Part shown: positions 28,422 through 39,173 of the stretch, piece after piece | How positions within the stretch are numbered: position 1 is the first letter of the stretch | How the letters are laid out: each line of letters opens with the position of its first letter | Source of the DNA: Azospirillum sp. SYSU D00513 | GTDB taxonomy: Bacteria > Pseudomonadota > Alphaproteobacteria > Azospirillales > Azospirillaceae | Length of the DNA stretch: 64,000 bases | Assembly (NCBI RefSeq): GCF_017356015.1 | Contig: NZ_JAFIQV010000001.1 | Location: forward strand, 1-64,000 | Direction: 5' to 3' | The notes under the pieces: generated by a model | Database searches by the model: none | What the model was told of the DNA's origin: nothing | What the model saw: the letters and a program-made list of their open reading frames with translations, nothing else | Translations under genes and position numbers: made by a program

Positions 28422-29473
28422 CGCGCGGCTCCTTCGCCCAGACCTTCGCCGCTTGCCTGGCCCATTCCCCGCGTGTGCAGCCCGCCCGGCAGAATCCCAT
28501 CGGGGAGCGGCACGTCCGGCAGCGGGTAGAAGCAGCGCGCCAGCCCCTCGTCCACCTCGAACAGGGCCGGCCGCTCGGAGCGGCAGCGCGCCGCGGCGAA
28601 GCGGCAGCGCGGGTTGAAGACGCAGCCCTCCGGCCGGTCCATGATGCCCGGCACGACGCCGGGGATGGTCGGCAGGCGGCGCTTGCCGAGCGCCCGCTCC
28701 GGCAGCGCGTCGAGCAGCGCCCCGGTGTAGGGGTGGCGCGGCCGGGTGAACAGGGCCTCCACCGGGCGGGTTTCCGCCACCTGGCCGGCATACATCACCA
28801 CGGCGCGCTGTGCTGTCTCCGCGACCACGCCCATGTCGTGGGTGATGAGGATCAGCCCCATGCCGCGGTCCCGCTGCAGCCCGACCAGCAGGTCGAGGAT
28901 CTGCCGTTGGATGGTGACGTCCAGCGCCGTGGTCGGCTCGTCGGCGATCAGCAGGCGCGGGTTGCAGGCCACCGCGATGGCGATCATCACGCGCTGGCTC
29001 ATGCCGCCGGAGAGCTGGTGCGGGAAAGCCGACAGGCGGCTCTCCGGGTCGGGGATGCCGACCTGCTCCAGCAGCTCGATGCAGCGGCGGCGCAAGGCCC
29101 GGCCGGACAGTCCCTCGTGGACCTTCAGCGTCTCGCCGAGCTGGAAGCCGACGGTGAAGCAGGGGTTCAGGCTGGACATCGGCTCCTGGAAGACCATGGC
29201 GATGTCCTTGCCCACCACCCGGCGCCGCTGCGCGGGCGACAGGGAGAGCAGGTCGGTGCCGGCGAAGTTCAGCCGGTCGGCCGTCACCCGGCTGCCCGGC
29301 GGCAGAAGCCCCATGAGGGCGAGCGAGGTCACCGACTTTCCGGAGCCGGACTCGCCGACGATGCCGAGCACCTCTCCTTCCTCCACGGAAAGGTCGATGC
29401 CATCGACGGCGCGGAAGGTGCCGGCGCGGGTGGTGAAGGCAACCGAGAGGTTGCGGATGTCGAGAAGGGCCAT
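28418..29473 (-). CDS. dppD: Dipeptide ABC transporter ATPase DppD
   Basis: The partner ATPase of DppF. Walker A is [10 protein letters not shown], the signature is [15 protein letters not shown], and Walker B is [12 protein letters not shown]. The cysteine motif of the family tail is seen in [14 protein letters not shown]. The 351-residue protein ends in a Gly-rich tail longer than usual. It starts 4 bases after dppC ends. Confidence 0.92.
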
Positions 29474-29477
29474 GGGA

Positions 29478-30395
29478 TCAGCGCTTGAGCTTGGGGTCGA
29501 GTGCGTCGCGCAGCCCGTCGCCGAGCAGGTTGAAGGCGAGCACCGTGACCAGGATGGCGACGCCGGGCCAGGTGACGACCCAGGGCGCGCTTTGCAGGAA
29601 CTGCAGCGAGGAGGAGAGCATCGTGCCCCATTCCGGCGTCGGCGGCTGCGCGCCGAGGCCGAGGAAGCCGAGGGCGGCGGCGTCCAGGATGGCGGTGGAG
29701 AAGCCCAGCGTGGCCTGCACGATCAGCGGCGCCAGGCAGTTGGGCAGCACCACCACGAGCATCAGCCGAAGCCGCCCGGCCCCGGCGACGCGCGAGGCCA
29801 CGACATAGTCCTTGCTGGCCTCCGCCAGGACGGCGGCGCGGGTCAGGCGGGCGTAGTGCGGAATGACCACCACGGACACCGCGAGCATGGCGTTGACCAG
29901 CCCCGGCCCGAGGATGGCGGCGACCACGACGGCCAGCAGCAGGCTCGGCAGGGCCAGCAGTATGTCCATCGCGCGCATGATGAGCGTGTCGGCGATGCCG
30001 CGGAAGAAGCCGGCGGTCAGGCCGAGCGCCAGCCCGACCGCGAGCGACAGCGTCACCACGATCAGGCCGACCAGCAGCGACAGCCGCGCCCCGAAGATCA
30101 GGCGGGACAGCATGTCGCGCCCGATGTCGTCGGTGCCCAGCAGGAAGCGCCAGGATCCCCCATCCTGCCAGACCGGGGGCACCAGGATGGCGTCGCGGTA
30201 CTGGATGTTGGGGTCGTGCGGCGCCACGAACGGCGCCGTCAGCGCCGTCAGCGCGATCAGGACGATCACGGCGAGGCCGATGACGGCGCCGGTGTTCTGC
30301 CGGAAATGGTACCAGAATTCCGCCAGCGGGTGCGGGGGCCGGCCGGGGGCCGGCGTGGTCGCGGGTGTGGCCGCGGACTGGGTTTCGGTCGTCAT
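29478..30395 (-). CDS. dppC: Dipeptide ABC transporter permease DppC
   Basis: An inner-membrane permease with a first helix near residues 35-60 and five more after residue 100. The [20 protein letters not shown] motif is typical of DppC/OppC, and the EAA loop ([14 protein letters not shown]-like region) is in the usual place. A Thr/Ala/Pro-rich cytoplasmic N terminus precedes it. It has 305 residues and is 7 bases from dppB. Confidence 0.93.
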   Translation of the reverse strand: MTTETQSAATPATTPAPGRPPHPLAEFWYHFRQNTGAVIGLAVIVLIALTALTAPFVAPHDPNIQYRDAILVPPVWQDGGSWRFLLGTDDIGRDMLSRLIFGARLSLLVGLIVVTLSLAVGLALGLTAGFFRGIADTLIMRAMDILLALPSLLLAVVVAAILGPGLVNAMLAVSVVVIPHYARLTRAAVLAEASKDYVVASRVAGAGRLRLMLVVVLPNCLAPLIVQATLGFSTAILDAAALGFLGLGAQPPTPEWGTMLSSSLQFLQSAPWVVTWPGVAILVTVLAFNLLGDGLRDALDPKLKR

Positions 30396-30402
30396 GGGAG
30401 GA

Positions 30403-31413
<1,011 letters not shown>

Positions 31414-31465
31414 CGACACTCACCGGAAGCCGTTGCGGCTCTTGTGACGGAAAGAAAATTGAAAA

Positions 31466-31537
31466 CGCCGGCCTATCCACGGGAATAGGCCGGCGCGTTC
31501 CTGGAGGGCGCCCCTCTCCGGGGGAGAGGGCGCCCTC
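31466..31537 (-). terminator. Two hairpins between dppA and dppB
   Basis: Coming from dppA, the transcript first meets a long GC-rich stem at 31504-31537 with one bulge. It then meets a perfect 11-bp stem (31466-31476 with 31485-31495) followed by TTTTCAATTTTC. The second has the form of a partial terminator. Such signals after a binding-protein gene commonly stabilise its mRNA and reduce expression of the permease genes downstream. Confidence 0.75.
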
Positions 31538-31540
31538 AGA

Positions 31541-33136
31541 TCACTTCATGTCCACTTCGGCGAAACGGTGGACGCCGAAGGGGTCCATCTTGTAGCCGGA
31601 CACCTTGTTCGACAGCACCATGTGCACGACCGAATGGGCGGTGGTGAACCAGGGCGCCTCCTCCTTGAAGATCACCTGGGCCTGCTCGTACAGCTTGGTG
31701 CGGGCGCCGATGTCGGTGGTGCGCTTGGCCTGGAGCACGAGGTCGTCATACTCCTTGTTGCACCACTTGGAGATGTTGGACCCGCCCGGACGGGCCGCCT
31801 CGCAGCCGAGCAGCACGTGCAGGAAGTTGTCCGGGTCGCCGTTGTCGCCGGTCCAGCCGAGCATGCCGAGCTGGTGGTCGCCGTTCTGGAGGCGCTTGCG
31901 GTACTCGCCCCACTCATACTGGACGATCTTGGCCTTGACGCCGATCTTGGCGAGGTCGGCCTGCATCATCTCCGCCATGCGCTTGGCGTTGGGATTGTAG
32001 GGGCGCTGCACCGGCATGGCCCAGAGGTCGGTCTCGAAGCCGTCGGGATGACCGGCCTCGGTCAGGAGCTGCTTGGCGCGCGCCTGGTCGAAGGGATAGT
32101 CCTCGATGGCCTGGTTGTAGGACCACATGGTCGGCGGGATCGGGTTCTTCGCCGGGACGCCGGCGCCCTGGTAGACCGCCTCCACGATGGCCTTCTTGTC
32201 GATGGCCATGTTGATGGCGCGGCGCACGCGCACGTCGTCGAAGGGCTTCTTCGTGACGTTGAAGGCGAGATAGCCGACGTTCAGCCCCTCCTGCTCCATG
32301 AGCTGGAGGTTCGGTTCCTTCTTCATCGCCTCGAGGTCGGCCGGGTTCGGGTACGGCATGATGTGGCACTCGCCGGTCTTCATCTTGGCGTAGCGCACCG
32401 CCGCGTCGGGCGTGATCGCGAAGACGAGATTGTCCAGCGCCGGCTTGGACTGCCAGCCCTCGAAGGCCTTGTAGCGGATGACCGCGTCCTTCTGGTAGGC
32501 GACGAACTGGAAGGGGCCGGTGCCGACCGGCACCTGGTCGATCTTCTCCGGCGTGCCCTTGGACAGCAGGAAGTCCCCGTATTCCTTCGACTGGATCGCG
32601 GCGAAGGGCATGGCGAGGTTGGCGATGAAGGGGGCTTCGACCCGGTTCAGCGTGAAGCGGACCGTGTAATCGTCGACCTTCTCGATCGACTTCAGCAGGT
32701 CCGGCATCGCCATGTCGTTGAAGTAGTCGTACGAGCCGCCGGACACCTTGTGGTAAGGGTTCTCGGCCTTCCACTGGCGCTCGAACGAGAAGATCACGTC
32801 ATCGGCGTTGGCCTCGCGCGTCGGCTGAAAGCCGCCGGTCGGGTGCCACTTCGCGCCACGGCGGAGCTTGAAGGTGTAGACCAGCCCGTCTTCCGAAACG
32901 GTCCAGCTTTCGGCAAGGCCCGGAATGACCTTGGTGCCACCATACTCGAACTGCACCAGGTTGTTGTAGACCGGCAGCGACACGTCGAAGCTGGTGCCCG
33001 TGGTGTTCAGCATCGGGTTGAAGTTTTCGGGGCTGCCCTCGGAGCAGTAGACGAGGGTCTTGGCGGCCTGGGCCGGCGCTGCAAGCGCCAGCGCGGCGGC
33101 CATGCCGAGCCCGGCACCCAGCAGAATGCGCTTCAT
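31541..33136 (-). CDS. dppA: Periplasmic dipeptide-binding protein DppA
   Basis: This is the solute-binding component delivering dipeptides to the DppBCDF complex. A signal peptide (MKRILLGAGLGMAAALALAA, cut after AQA) leads into TLVYCSEGSPENFNPML, very close to the mature start of E. coli DppA. The blocks NPYHKVSGGSYDYF and YQGAGVPAKNPIPPTMW are also shared with it. The length is 531 residues. A GGAG site lies upstream of the start. The gene heads the operon and is divergent from a DMT exporter. Confidence 0.94.
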   Translation of the reverse strand: MKRILLGAGLGMAAALALAAPAQAAKTLVYCSEGSPENFNPMLNTTGTSFDVSLPVYNNLVQFEYGGTKVIPGLAESWTVSEDGLVYTFKLRRGAKWHPTGGFQPTREANADDVIFSFERQWKAENPYHKVSGGSYDYFNDMAMPDLLKSIEKVDDYTVRFTLNRVEAPFIANLAMPFAAIQSKEYGDFLLSKGTPEKIDQVPVGTGPFQFVAYQKDAVIRYKAFEGWQSKPALDNLVFAITPDAAVRYAKMKTGECHIMPYPNPADLEAMKKEPNLQLMEQEGLNVGYLAFNVTKKPFDDVRVRRAINMAIDKKAIVEAVYQGAGVPAKNPIPPTMWSYNQAIEDYPFDQARAKQLLTEAGHPDGFETDLWAMPVQRPYNPNAKRMAEMMQADLAKIGVKAKIVQYEWGEYRKRLQNGDHQLGMLGWTGDNGDPDNFLHVLLGCEAARPGGSNISKWCNKEYDDLVLQAKRTTDIGARTKLYEQAQVIFKEEAPWFTTAHSVVHMVLSNKVSGYKMDPFGVHRFAEVDMK

Positions 33137-33404
33137 TGCCTGGAGTCTCCATCTTCCGGTTGCCGAACCGCCGATTTCCCGGCGGCTGGTTGTTGTTTAA
33201 CCTATTTGAAACAGCCGGGGGAATCGGTGTCAACACAGTCGGTGGATCGGCTCTTCGGCCGATGCCCTTCGGCGGAGGGCTCCGACGAGCCGGAATCCAG
33301 CCTCCATGCGCCTTGCGCAGCCCCCGCTTGCGGCCGAAGGCGTCACGCCCGCCGGGCCGACATGGTAGGGTCAACCAATCTGTCCTTTCCGATCCGGATG
33401 TTTC

Positions 33405-34358
33405 ATGCCCGACTCGCCCCGCCCGGGACCGCTCGCCGCCTACGCGCTTCTCGCCGTGAGTTCCGCCCTGTTCGCCTCGAACTCGCTGATCGGCAAGGCG
33501 GCGGCCGGGTCCGTCCCGCCCGCCGGGCTGGCCTTCTGGCGCTGGGCCGTCGCAGTCCTCATCATCCTGCCCTTCGCCTGGAGCGGTCTCGCGCGGCACC
33601 GGGCGGAGCTGCTGCGCGGCTGGAAGCGGATGCTGCTGCTGGGTGTGCTCGCCATGGGCGTCTGCGGAGCCCTCTTCTACATGGGGCTCGAGCACACGAG
33701 CGCCACCAACGCGGCGCTGATCTATGCCACCTGCCCGGTGATGATCGTGATCATCTCCGCCCTGTGGCTGCGCGAACCGGTGCGGCCGCGCCAGATGGTG
33801 GGCATCGCGGTGGCGCTTGCCGGCGTGCTGGCGATCCTGACGCGGGGAGAGGCCGGGCTGCTGCTGGCCCTGTCCTTCAACATCGGCGACCTCATCGTGC
33901 TGGCCAGCGCCCTGTCCTGGGCGGTCTACACGGTGATGCTGCGCCGCTCGCCGAGCGGGCTGCCGGTGGTCACCAGCTTCGCGGCCAACGCGCTTGCGGG
34001 CCTGGTGGTGCTGGCGCCGCTCTACGTCTGGGAGACGCTGGCTGGCCGGCCGGTGGTCCCCACCCCGGCCAACCTCGCGAGCATCCTGGGTGCCGCACTG
34101 TTCGCCTCGGTCCTGGCCTTCATCGCCTACCAGAAGACCATCGGGCTGCTGGGTGCCGCGCGGGCGGGTGCGGCGCTTTACGCCACGCCGGTCTGGACCA
34201 GCCTGCTGGCTTGGCTGCTGCTCGGCGAGGCCTTGCAGGGCTTCCATTTCGTCGGCATGCTGCTGGTCCTGGCCGGGGTCGCCATGGCGACCCTGCCCGC
34301 CCGCGGCGCGGCCAAGCCCGTCCCGGGGAAAGCCGCCGAACATCCCGCGAAGGCCTGA
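33405..34358 (+). CDS. EamA/DMT-family transporter
   Basis: A 317-residue inner-membrane protein with ten predicted helices arranged as two EamA repeats, each with the family-like pattern (SSALFASNSLIGKAAAG and LASALSWAVYTVMLRRSP). Members export amino acids, nucleotides or other metabolites, and the substrate cannot be read here. The stop codon is one base before the GTG of the deacetylase gene, so the two are translationally linked. The ATG at 33405 is the first good start. Confidence 0.9.
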   Translation: MPDSPRPGPLAAYALLAVSSALFASNSLIGKAAAGSVPPAGLAFWRWAVAVLIILPFAWSGLARHRAELLRGWKRMLLLGVLAMGVCGALFYMGLEHTSATNAALIYATCPVMIVIISALWLREPVRPRQMVGIAVALAGVLAILTRGEAGLLLALSFNIGDLIVLASALSWAVYTVMLRRSPSGLPVVTSFAANALAGLVVLAPLYVWETLAGRPVVPTPANLASILGAALFASVLAFIAYQKTIGLLGAARAGAALYATPVWTSLLAWLLLGEALQGFHFVGMLLVLAGVAMATLPARGAAKPVPGKAAEHPAKA

Positions 34359-34359
34359 C

Positions 34360-35205
34360 GTGACGACGCCCGTCCTGCTCTGCGCCGACGATTACGGGCT
34401 GGCGCCCGGCGTCGGCGCCTCCATCCGCGAACTGATCGCCGCCGGCCGGTTGAGCGCGACCTCCGCCATGACGGTCTGCGCCTTCTGGCCGCAGGAGGCG
34501 GCGCTGCTGAAGCCGCTGGCCGGCCGCGCCGATGTCGGGCTGCATTTCACCCTGACCGACCAGCGCCCGCTCGGCCCCATGCCGCGCCTCGCCCCGGACG
34601 GGCGGCTGCCGCCGGTCGGGCGGCTGATGGCGCTCTCCTATGCGGGGCGGCTCGACGCGGCGGAGATTCGGGCCGAGCTGGACCGGCAGATCGCGGCCTT
34701 CATCGCCGCCTGGGGGGCACCGCCCGACTACATCGACGGCCACCAGCACGTGCAGCAGCTTCCCATCGTGCGAAACGCCGTGGCCGACGCGCTGGCCGTC
34801 GCCCTGCCCGGGGCTTACCTTCGCGTCTGCCGGGAACCGCGCGGGGACATCCTGCGCCGGGGCGTGGCGGTGCCGAAGGCGCTGCTGATCGACGCGCTGG
34901 GCGCCGGCAGCGCGCGGCTGGCGCAGCGGCGCGGCATCCCCAGCAACGACCGCTTCCGGGGCGTCTACGACTTCTCCGGCCGGGTCCCCTTCGGAACCCT
35001 GATGGAGCGCTTCCTCGACCGGCCGGCCGGACGCACCCTGGTCATGGTCCATCCGGGCCTTGCCGACGAGGATCTGCGCCGCGCCGACCCGGTCGTCGGG
35101 CAGCGGGAGGTCGAGCACCGCTATCTGATGAGTGCCGGCTTCGCGGAGCTGCTGGAAAGAAAAGGCCTCCGGCCGGCCCGCTTCCGGGACCTGCCGAAGG
35201 CCTGA
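34360..35205 (+). CDS. ChbG/HpnK-family carbohydrate deacetylase
   Basis: This family (YdjC fold) removes acetyl groups from N-acetylated sugars using a metal ion. The metal and catalytic residues are visible as CADDYGL near the N terminus and DGHQHVQQLP in the middle, and a further histidine in MVHPGLADED. The 281-residue length is usual. The GTG start directly follows the DMT transporter stop. HpnK members act in hopanoid synthesis and ChbG members on chitobiose. No hpn or chb genes are in the window, so the substrate is undecided. Confidence 0.85.
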   Translation: MTTPVLLCADDYGLAPGVGASIRELIAAGRLSATSAMTVCAFWPQEAALLKPLAGRADVGLHFTLTDQRPLGPMPRLAPDGRLPPVGRLMALSYAGRLDAAEIRAELDRQIAAFIAAWGAPPDYIDGHQHVQQLPIVRNAVADALAVALPGAYLRVCREPRGDILRRGVAVPKALLIDALGAGSARLAQRRGIPSNDRFRGVYDFSGRVPFGTLMERFLDRPAGRTLVMVHPGLADEDLRRADPVVGQREVEHRYLMSAGFAELLERKGLRPARFRDLPKA

Positions 35206-35233
35206 TTTGTCAGGGCGCTGGGGCTGGGCGGCC

Positions 35234-35256
35234 TCCGATGGCCACCGGCCATCGGA
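35234..35256. terminator. Hairpin between convergent genes
   Basis: A perfect 10-bp stem (35234-35243 with 35247-35256, 3-base loop) is placed between the deacetylase stop and the ligase stop. It lacks a T run. Confidence 0.5.
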
Positions 35257-35261
35257 AGCGG

Positions 35262-36953
35262 TCAGGTGCCGTAGGGCCAGTCCTTCTCGGCATTCTCCAT
35301 GCGGCTTGTGCGCTCGCGCTCGCGCAGCTTGTAGCGCTGGACCTTGCCGGTCTCGGTGCGCGGCAGCTCGTCCAGGAACTCCACGGCTCGCGGGTATTTG
35401 TAGGGAGCGATGCGGTCCTTGACGTAGCTGCGCAACGCCTCTGCCAGATCCTCGCTGGGCGGCACGCCCTCGCGCGGAACGATGAAGGCCTTCGGGATCG
35501 AGCCGCGCAGGGGGTCGGGCGAGGCAACGACCACGCACTCGTCCACCGCCTCGTGGCGGAGCAGCACGTCCTCCAGCTCCAGGCCGGAGATCTTGTAGCC
35601 CGCCGAGACGATCAGGTCGTCGGTGCGGGCGCTGTACCAGAAATAACCGTCCTCATCCATGTGGAAGGCGTCGCCGGTGAGGTTCCAGCCTCCCTGGACG
35701 TAGAGCGACTGGCGCGCATCGTCCAGGTAGCGGCAGCCCGTCGGGCCACGCACCGCCAGCCGCCCGATTTGGCCGGCCGGCACTGGCTGAAGGCTGTCGT
35801 CCACGATCATCGCCTCGTAGCCGGGGACCGGCTTGCCCGTGCAGCCGGGCCGCAGCCCCTCGGGCGTGGCGTGGAGCACGGCGTTCAGCATCTCGGTCGT
35901 GCCGAGGCTGTCCAGGATCTCCTGCCCGGTCAGGTCGCGCCACGCCTCGAAGGTGTTGACCGGCATGGGCTCGCCCGCCGACACGCAGCTGCACAGGCTG
36001 CTGAGCCGGCCCCGCTCCAGATAGCCCTCCCGCAGCAGCGCGATCATGGAGCGGTAGGCGGTCGGCACGGTGAAGAGGCGCGTGGTCCGGTGGCGCACCA
36101 TCGCGTCGAGCAGCGCCTCCGGCGTCCAGCGCTCCAGCAGCACCACCGAGGCACCGGCGCGCAAGGGGAAGAGCAGCAGCGCCCCGACCCCGAAGGCGAA
36201 GGCCAGCGCGGTCGAGCCGCAGAAGACGTCCGCGTCCGTCGTGCCGAGGATGGAGCGCGGCGACAGGTCGGCCACGGCCAGCAGGTCGCGGTGGAAATGC
36301 ACCGCCGCCTTCGGCGTGCCGGTGGTGCCAGAGGTGAAGAGGATCAGGGCCGGGTCGTCCGACGCGGTGTCGGCGGGGGCGAAGTCGGCGGGCTTGCTGC
36401 CCAGCAGCGCCTCCAGCCCGGCGTCGGCGCCGCCGTTGAAGGTCAGGGCCGGCACCTCGCCCGGAACGGAGTCGCAGGCGGCCCTCATCTCGGCGAGGTA
36501 ACGGGCGTCGCAGAGCGCCACGTTGACCGCGGCCTTGGTCAGGACATGGGCGAGTTCCGGGGCGCGCAGCAGCGGCATGGTCGGCACCACCACGGCGCCG
36601 GCCTTCACCGCCGCCAGCCAGCAGGCCACCAGCATCGGCGTGTTCGGGCCGCGCAGCAGGACCCGGTTGCCCGGAACGATCCCGAAATCCTCGGTCAGAA
36701 CGCGGCCGACGCGGTCCACCGTGTCGCGCAGCCGGCCATAGCTCCAGACGTCGTCGCGGCCATCGGCCCCGACGCCGATCAGGGCGGTGCGCCCGTCCCA
36801 GCCGCGCTCCCGCCAGGGGTCGAGCAGCGCCGAGGCGGCGTTGAGGCGTTGGGGATAGAGCAGGCCGGCTTGTTCGAGCAGGAAGTCCGGATTGTCTTGC
36901 GGTGCCGGAAGGCGGTCGCGGACATAGGTGTCGATGTGTCCAGTCGTCGGCAT
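35262..36953 (-). CDS. AMP-dependent acyl/aryl-CoA ligase (benzoate-CoA ligase-like)
   Basis: This enzyme activates a carboxylic acid as adenylate and then as CoA thioester. The ATP-binding loop is FTSGTTGTPKAAVH, the hinge region YSARTDDLIVSAGYKISG, and the catalytic lysine is in PRTETGKVQRYKL near the C terminus. The N terminus and the ALAFAFGVGALLLFPLRAG region resemble benzoate- and 2-aminobenzoate-CoA ligases. It has 563 residues, a normal size. No ring-degradation genes are adjacent, so the acid used is unknown. Confidence 0.87.
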   Translation of the reverse strand: MPTTGHIDTYVRDRLPAPQDNPDFLLEQAGLLYPQRLNAASALLDPWRERGWDGRTALIGVGADGRDDVWSYGRLRDTVDRVGRVLTEDFGIVPGNRVLLRGPNTPMLVACWLAAVKAGAVVVPTMPLLRAPELAHVLTKAAVNVALCDARYLAEMRAACDSVPGEVPALTFNGGADAGLEALLGSKPADFAPADTASDDPALILFTSGTTGTPKAAVHFHRDLLAVADLSPRSILGTTDADVFCGSTALAFAFGVGALLLFPLRAGASVVLLERWTPEALLDAMVRHRTTRLFTVPTAYRSMIALLREGYLERGRLSSLCSCVSAGEPMPVNTFEAWRDLTGQEILDSLGTTEMLNAVLHATPEGLRPGCTGKPVPGYEAMIVDDSLQPVPAGQIGRLAVRGPTGCRYLDDARQSLYVQGGWNLTGDAFHMDEDGYFWYSARTDDLIVSAGYKISGLELEDVLLRHEAVDECVVVASPDPLRGSIPKAFIVPREGVPPSEDLAEALRSYVKDRIAPYKYPRAVEFLDELPRTETGKVQRYKLRERERTSRMENAEKDWPYGT

Positions 36954-37477
36954 GCTACCACTCCCTGCCGCTGCGAAGGGATGTCTCGCGTCGCACGGTC
37001 GATCCCGTCACCAGCGTCTCCTCTTCAGGCTCGAATTCAGGCACGAATTGTCGGGCGCGGGCCCGGCCACCGGTTCCCGGAGCCGGCAGTCGCGCGTGTG
37101 CGTGGCGGCGCGCCATTGCGCCATGGCCGCCCCTGTCGTCGGGGCTCTTGCGGTGATGACGTCCGTCACGGAACCGGCACGCGCGGCGCGGCGCGCCGCA
37201 GCCTGGATGTGACGGGGGATGCAACGGGGCGAGCCGCCGGTTTCCGGCGGCTCCGCGCTGCGGCCGGGGTTCCGGCCGGAACCGCCGAAGGTCCCTTCAC
37301 GCTCATCCTCCCGTTGCGGCGCGGGGCTGAAAACACCCCTCGCCTCCGCCAGACGAAAGGTCAGTATAGGGCGGCGCCCTGTTTTTTTGCCATGCAAGGA
37401 CCGAATGGTGGACAGGCCAGCAATAGCCATCCGTGGCGGATGATGCTCAAAAAATGGATTTTCCGCCCGCGGTGCGG
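36954..37477. other. Non-coding stretch upstream of the CoA ligase
   Basis: About 520 bases with no convincing gene. It contains a perfect 10-bp hairpin (37231-37240 with 37244-37253) and a 16-base palindrome (37268-37283). The hairpin might end the transcript of the 177-residue gene to the right, although it is more than 220 bases away from it. The ligase promoter should be near the left end. Confidence 0.45.
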
Positions 37478-38011
37478 TCACCGGCTGCCCAGATATTGGT
37501 CGATTTCCGCCTGCTCCATGACATGGGTCGTGCCATGGATGATGCCGTTGGCGACCTGTATGACGCGGTGGATGATGGCGGCGGAGGCCTGGCAGTCGGC
37601 CTCCAGCTTCGCGGTGTCGCCGCTGCGCAGATCGGCGGCGAGGCGTTCCAGCGTGTGGGCGACCACCTGGTGCCCACGGGCGATGGTGTCCTCGAACGGC
37701 GTCCGGAACCTCGCCGGAACATGCTCGTAGGCGGCGATGGCGAGGTCGCGGTCGGAAAAGCCGCTTTCCCGGAAGTGCTCCCGGTAGTCGCGCGGCTGCC
37801 AGGACAGGCACTCCTCCATCATCTCCGGCATTGCCGGGATCATCTCGATCAGCATCACGATTTCGTTGAAGTGATTGAGATAATCGGTCGCGAGCAGCGT
37901 CTTCTCGGAGATGTTCGTGCCCCGCACCCGGTCCCGCCATTCCAGGAAATCCCCCAGCTCGCCGGGAGAGACGCCATCGGCCGAGGGCGGGCTGCTCTGC
38001 TGATCATCCAT
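37478..38011 (-). CDS. Unknown helical protein (177 aa)
   Basis: No family is recognised. The start at 38011 (MDDQQSSPP) is chosen because the longer reading is Pro/Arg-rich and looks non-coding. The protein is soluble and predicted mostly helical, with an acidic N terminus. Histidines recur at helix-like spacing (DYLNHFNEIVMLIEMIP, GHQVVAHTLERL, IIHRVIQVANGIIHGTTHVM). That could indicate a metal- or heme-binding helical bundle, but this is speculation. It is divergent from phyR. Confidence 0.65.
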   Translation of the reverse strand: MDDQQSSPPSADGVSPGELGDFLEWRDRVRGTNISEKTLLATDYLNHFNEIVMLIEMIPAMPEMMEECLSWQPRDYREHFRESGFSDRDLAIAAYEHVPARFRTPFEDTIARGHQVVAHTLERLAADLRSGDTAKLEADCQASAAIIHRVIQVANGIIHGTTHVMEQAEIDQYLGSR

Positions 38012-38378
38012 TCGCGGGTTCGGCAAGGTTTCCGGTTGGGGCCGGCGGGAGGGGAATGGGCGCGTGGCCCGCGCGCCGTCATCGTGCGGCGCATCATACG
38101 ACGGCGGGAGCCGCCCTGTCATTACCGGCGGACAAGGCCCGACCCGGCGGATGGCCCTCCCCTCCGGCGGGCGGGCGTTATGACCTAAGCCCAATCGACG
38201 GTCCGGGGTAATTCGAAGACGCTAATCTTGCCTATCCTTTTGGGATCACTCCTGATAAGCGGATTTTTGCACCATATGAACTTGACCTTTGGGGCTTAGA
38301 ATCCCGAAATTTACAACAGTTCAAAATCAAGATGGCGGTGTCCTCGGAACCGCTCGGCATTAAGGTACGGGGAGAAAC
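38012..38378. other. Divergent promoter region of the 177-aa gene and phyR
   Basis: This 367-base interval is less GC-rich in its right half. It must carry the phyR promoter. I see no palindrome or small gene of note. Confidence 0.45.
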
Positions 38379-39173
38379 ATGGATCAGCGCACCCGCCACC
38401 TGATGGAGCATCTGCCCTATCTGCGCCGCTACGCCCGTGCTCTGACGGGATCGGGCACGCGCGGCGATGCCCTGGTGACGCGCACCCTGGAATGGTTCCT
38501 GGACGGCGGGGGTTCGACGCCGGAAACCGACACATCGCGCGAGGCGCTCTACCGCTGGCTCAACCTCCTTCAGGACGACGAGCGGGAGCCGCCGGAGCCG
38601 ACCAACCACCCGGTCGAGGCCGCGCTCAACACGCTGCCGGAGACGGAGCGGCGCCTCTATCTTCTTGTGAACCTCGAGGACCTTCCGATCGCCGACGCGG
38701 CGGAGGTGCTGGAGATCCCGCCCGAGGAGGCCATGGAAGGGCTGACCCGCGCGCGGGAGGCCGTGCGCAACCGGCTGACGGCGGTGATCCTGGTGGTCGA
38801 GGACGACGCCATCATCGCCTTCGACCTGTCGGAGACGGTGCGCGGCATGGGCCACATCGTCTGCGGCAACGCCGCCACGATGGACGAGGCGCTGTCGCTC
38901 GCCGCCGAGCACACGCCGACGCTGGCCCTGATGGACATCCGCCTGGCCGAGGGCGACAACGGGATCGAGGTCGCGCGCGAGCTGCGCCGCCAGCGCTTCC
39001 TGCCGGTGATCTTCGTCACGGCCTTCCCCGACGACCTCGCCAAGCGCGGGCTGGAGCATCTGGGCCCGGTCATTCCCAAGCCCTTCACCCGCGAACAGAT
39101 CGAGCAGGCCATCACCCGCGCCGTCTTCACTCCGGCCCCGGAACAGGCCAAGGAACCGGCCCAGCCGCAGTGA
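38379..39173 (+). CDS. phyR: PhyR general stress response regulator
   Basis: PhyR is the anti-anti-sigma switch of the alphaproteobacterial general stress response. When phosphorylated it binds NepR and frees sigma EcfG. Residues 1-135 form the sigma-like domain, with region 4-like sequence LPETERRLYLLVNLEDLPIA. Residues 136-255 are a receiver domain with acidic pocket E141-D143, phospho-acceptor D186, T214 and K234. The 264-residue length is normal. The usual neighbours nepR and ecfG are not beside it. The stop codon runs straight into the two-hairpin repeat. Confidence 0.93.
   Translation: MDQRTRHLMEHLPYLRRYARALTGSGTRGDALVTRTLEWFLDGGGSTPETDTSREALYRWLNLLQDDEREPPEPTNHPVEAALNTLPETERRLYLLVNLEDLPIADAAEVLEIPPEEAMEGLTRAREAVRNRLTAVILVVEDDAIIAFDLSETVRGMGHIVCGNAATMDEALSLAAEHTPTLALMDIRLAEGDNGIEVARELRRQRFLPVIFVTAFPDDLAKRGLEHLGPVIPKPFTREQIEQAITRAVFTPAPEQAKEPAQPQ

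Noticed and set aside
36955-37443. Small open frames upstream of the CoA ligase
   Set aside because: No ribosome binding site and Arg/Pro/Gly-rich products typical of non-coding GC-rich DNA.
38346-38370. Possible EcfG-type promoter (GGAAC) before phyR
   Set aside because: The -35 word is present, but no matching -10 word lies 16-17 bases on, and it is too close to the start codon.
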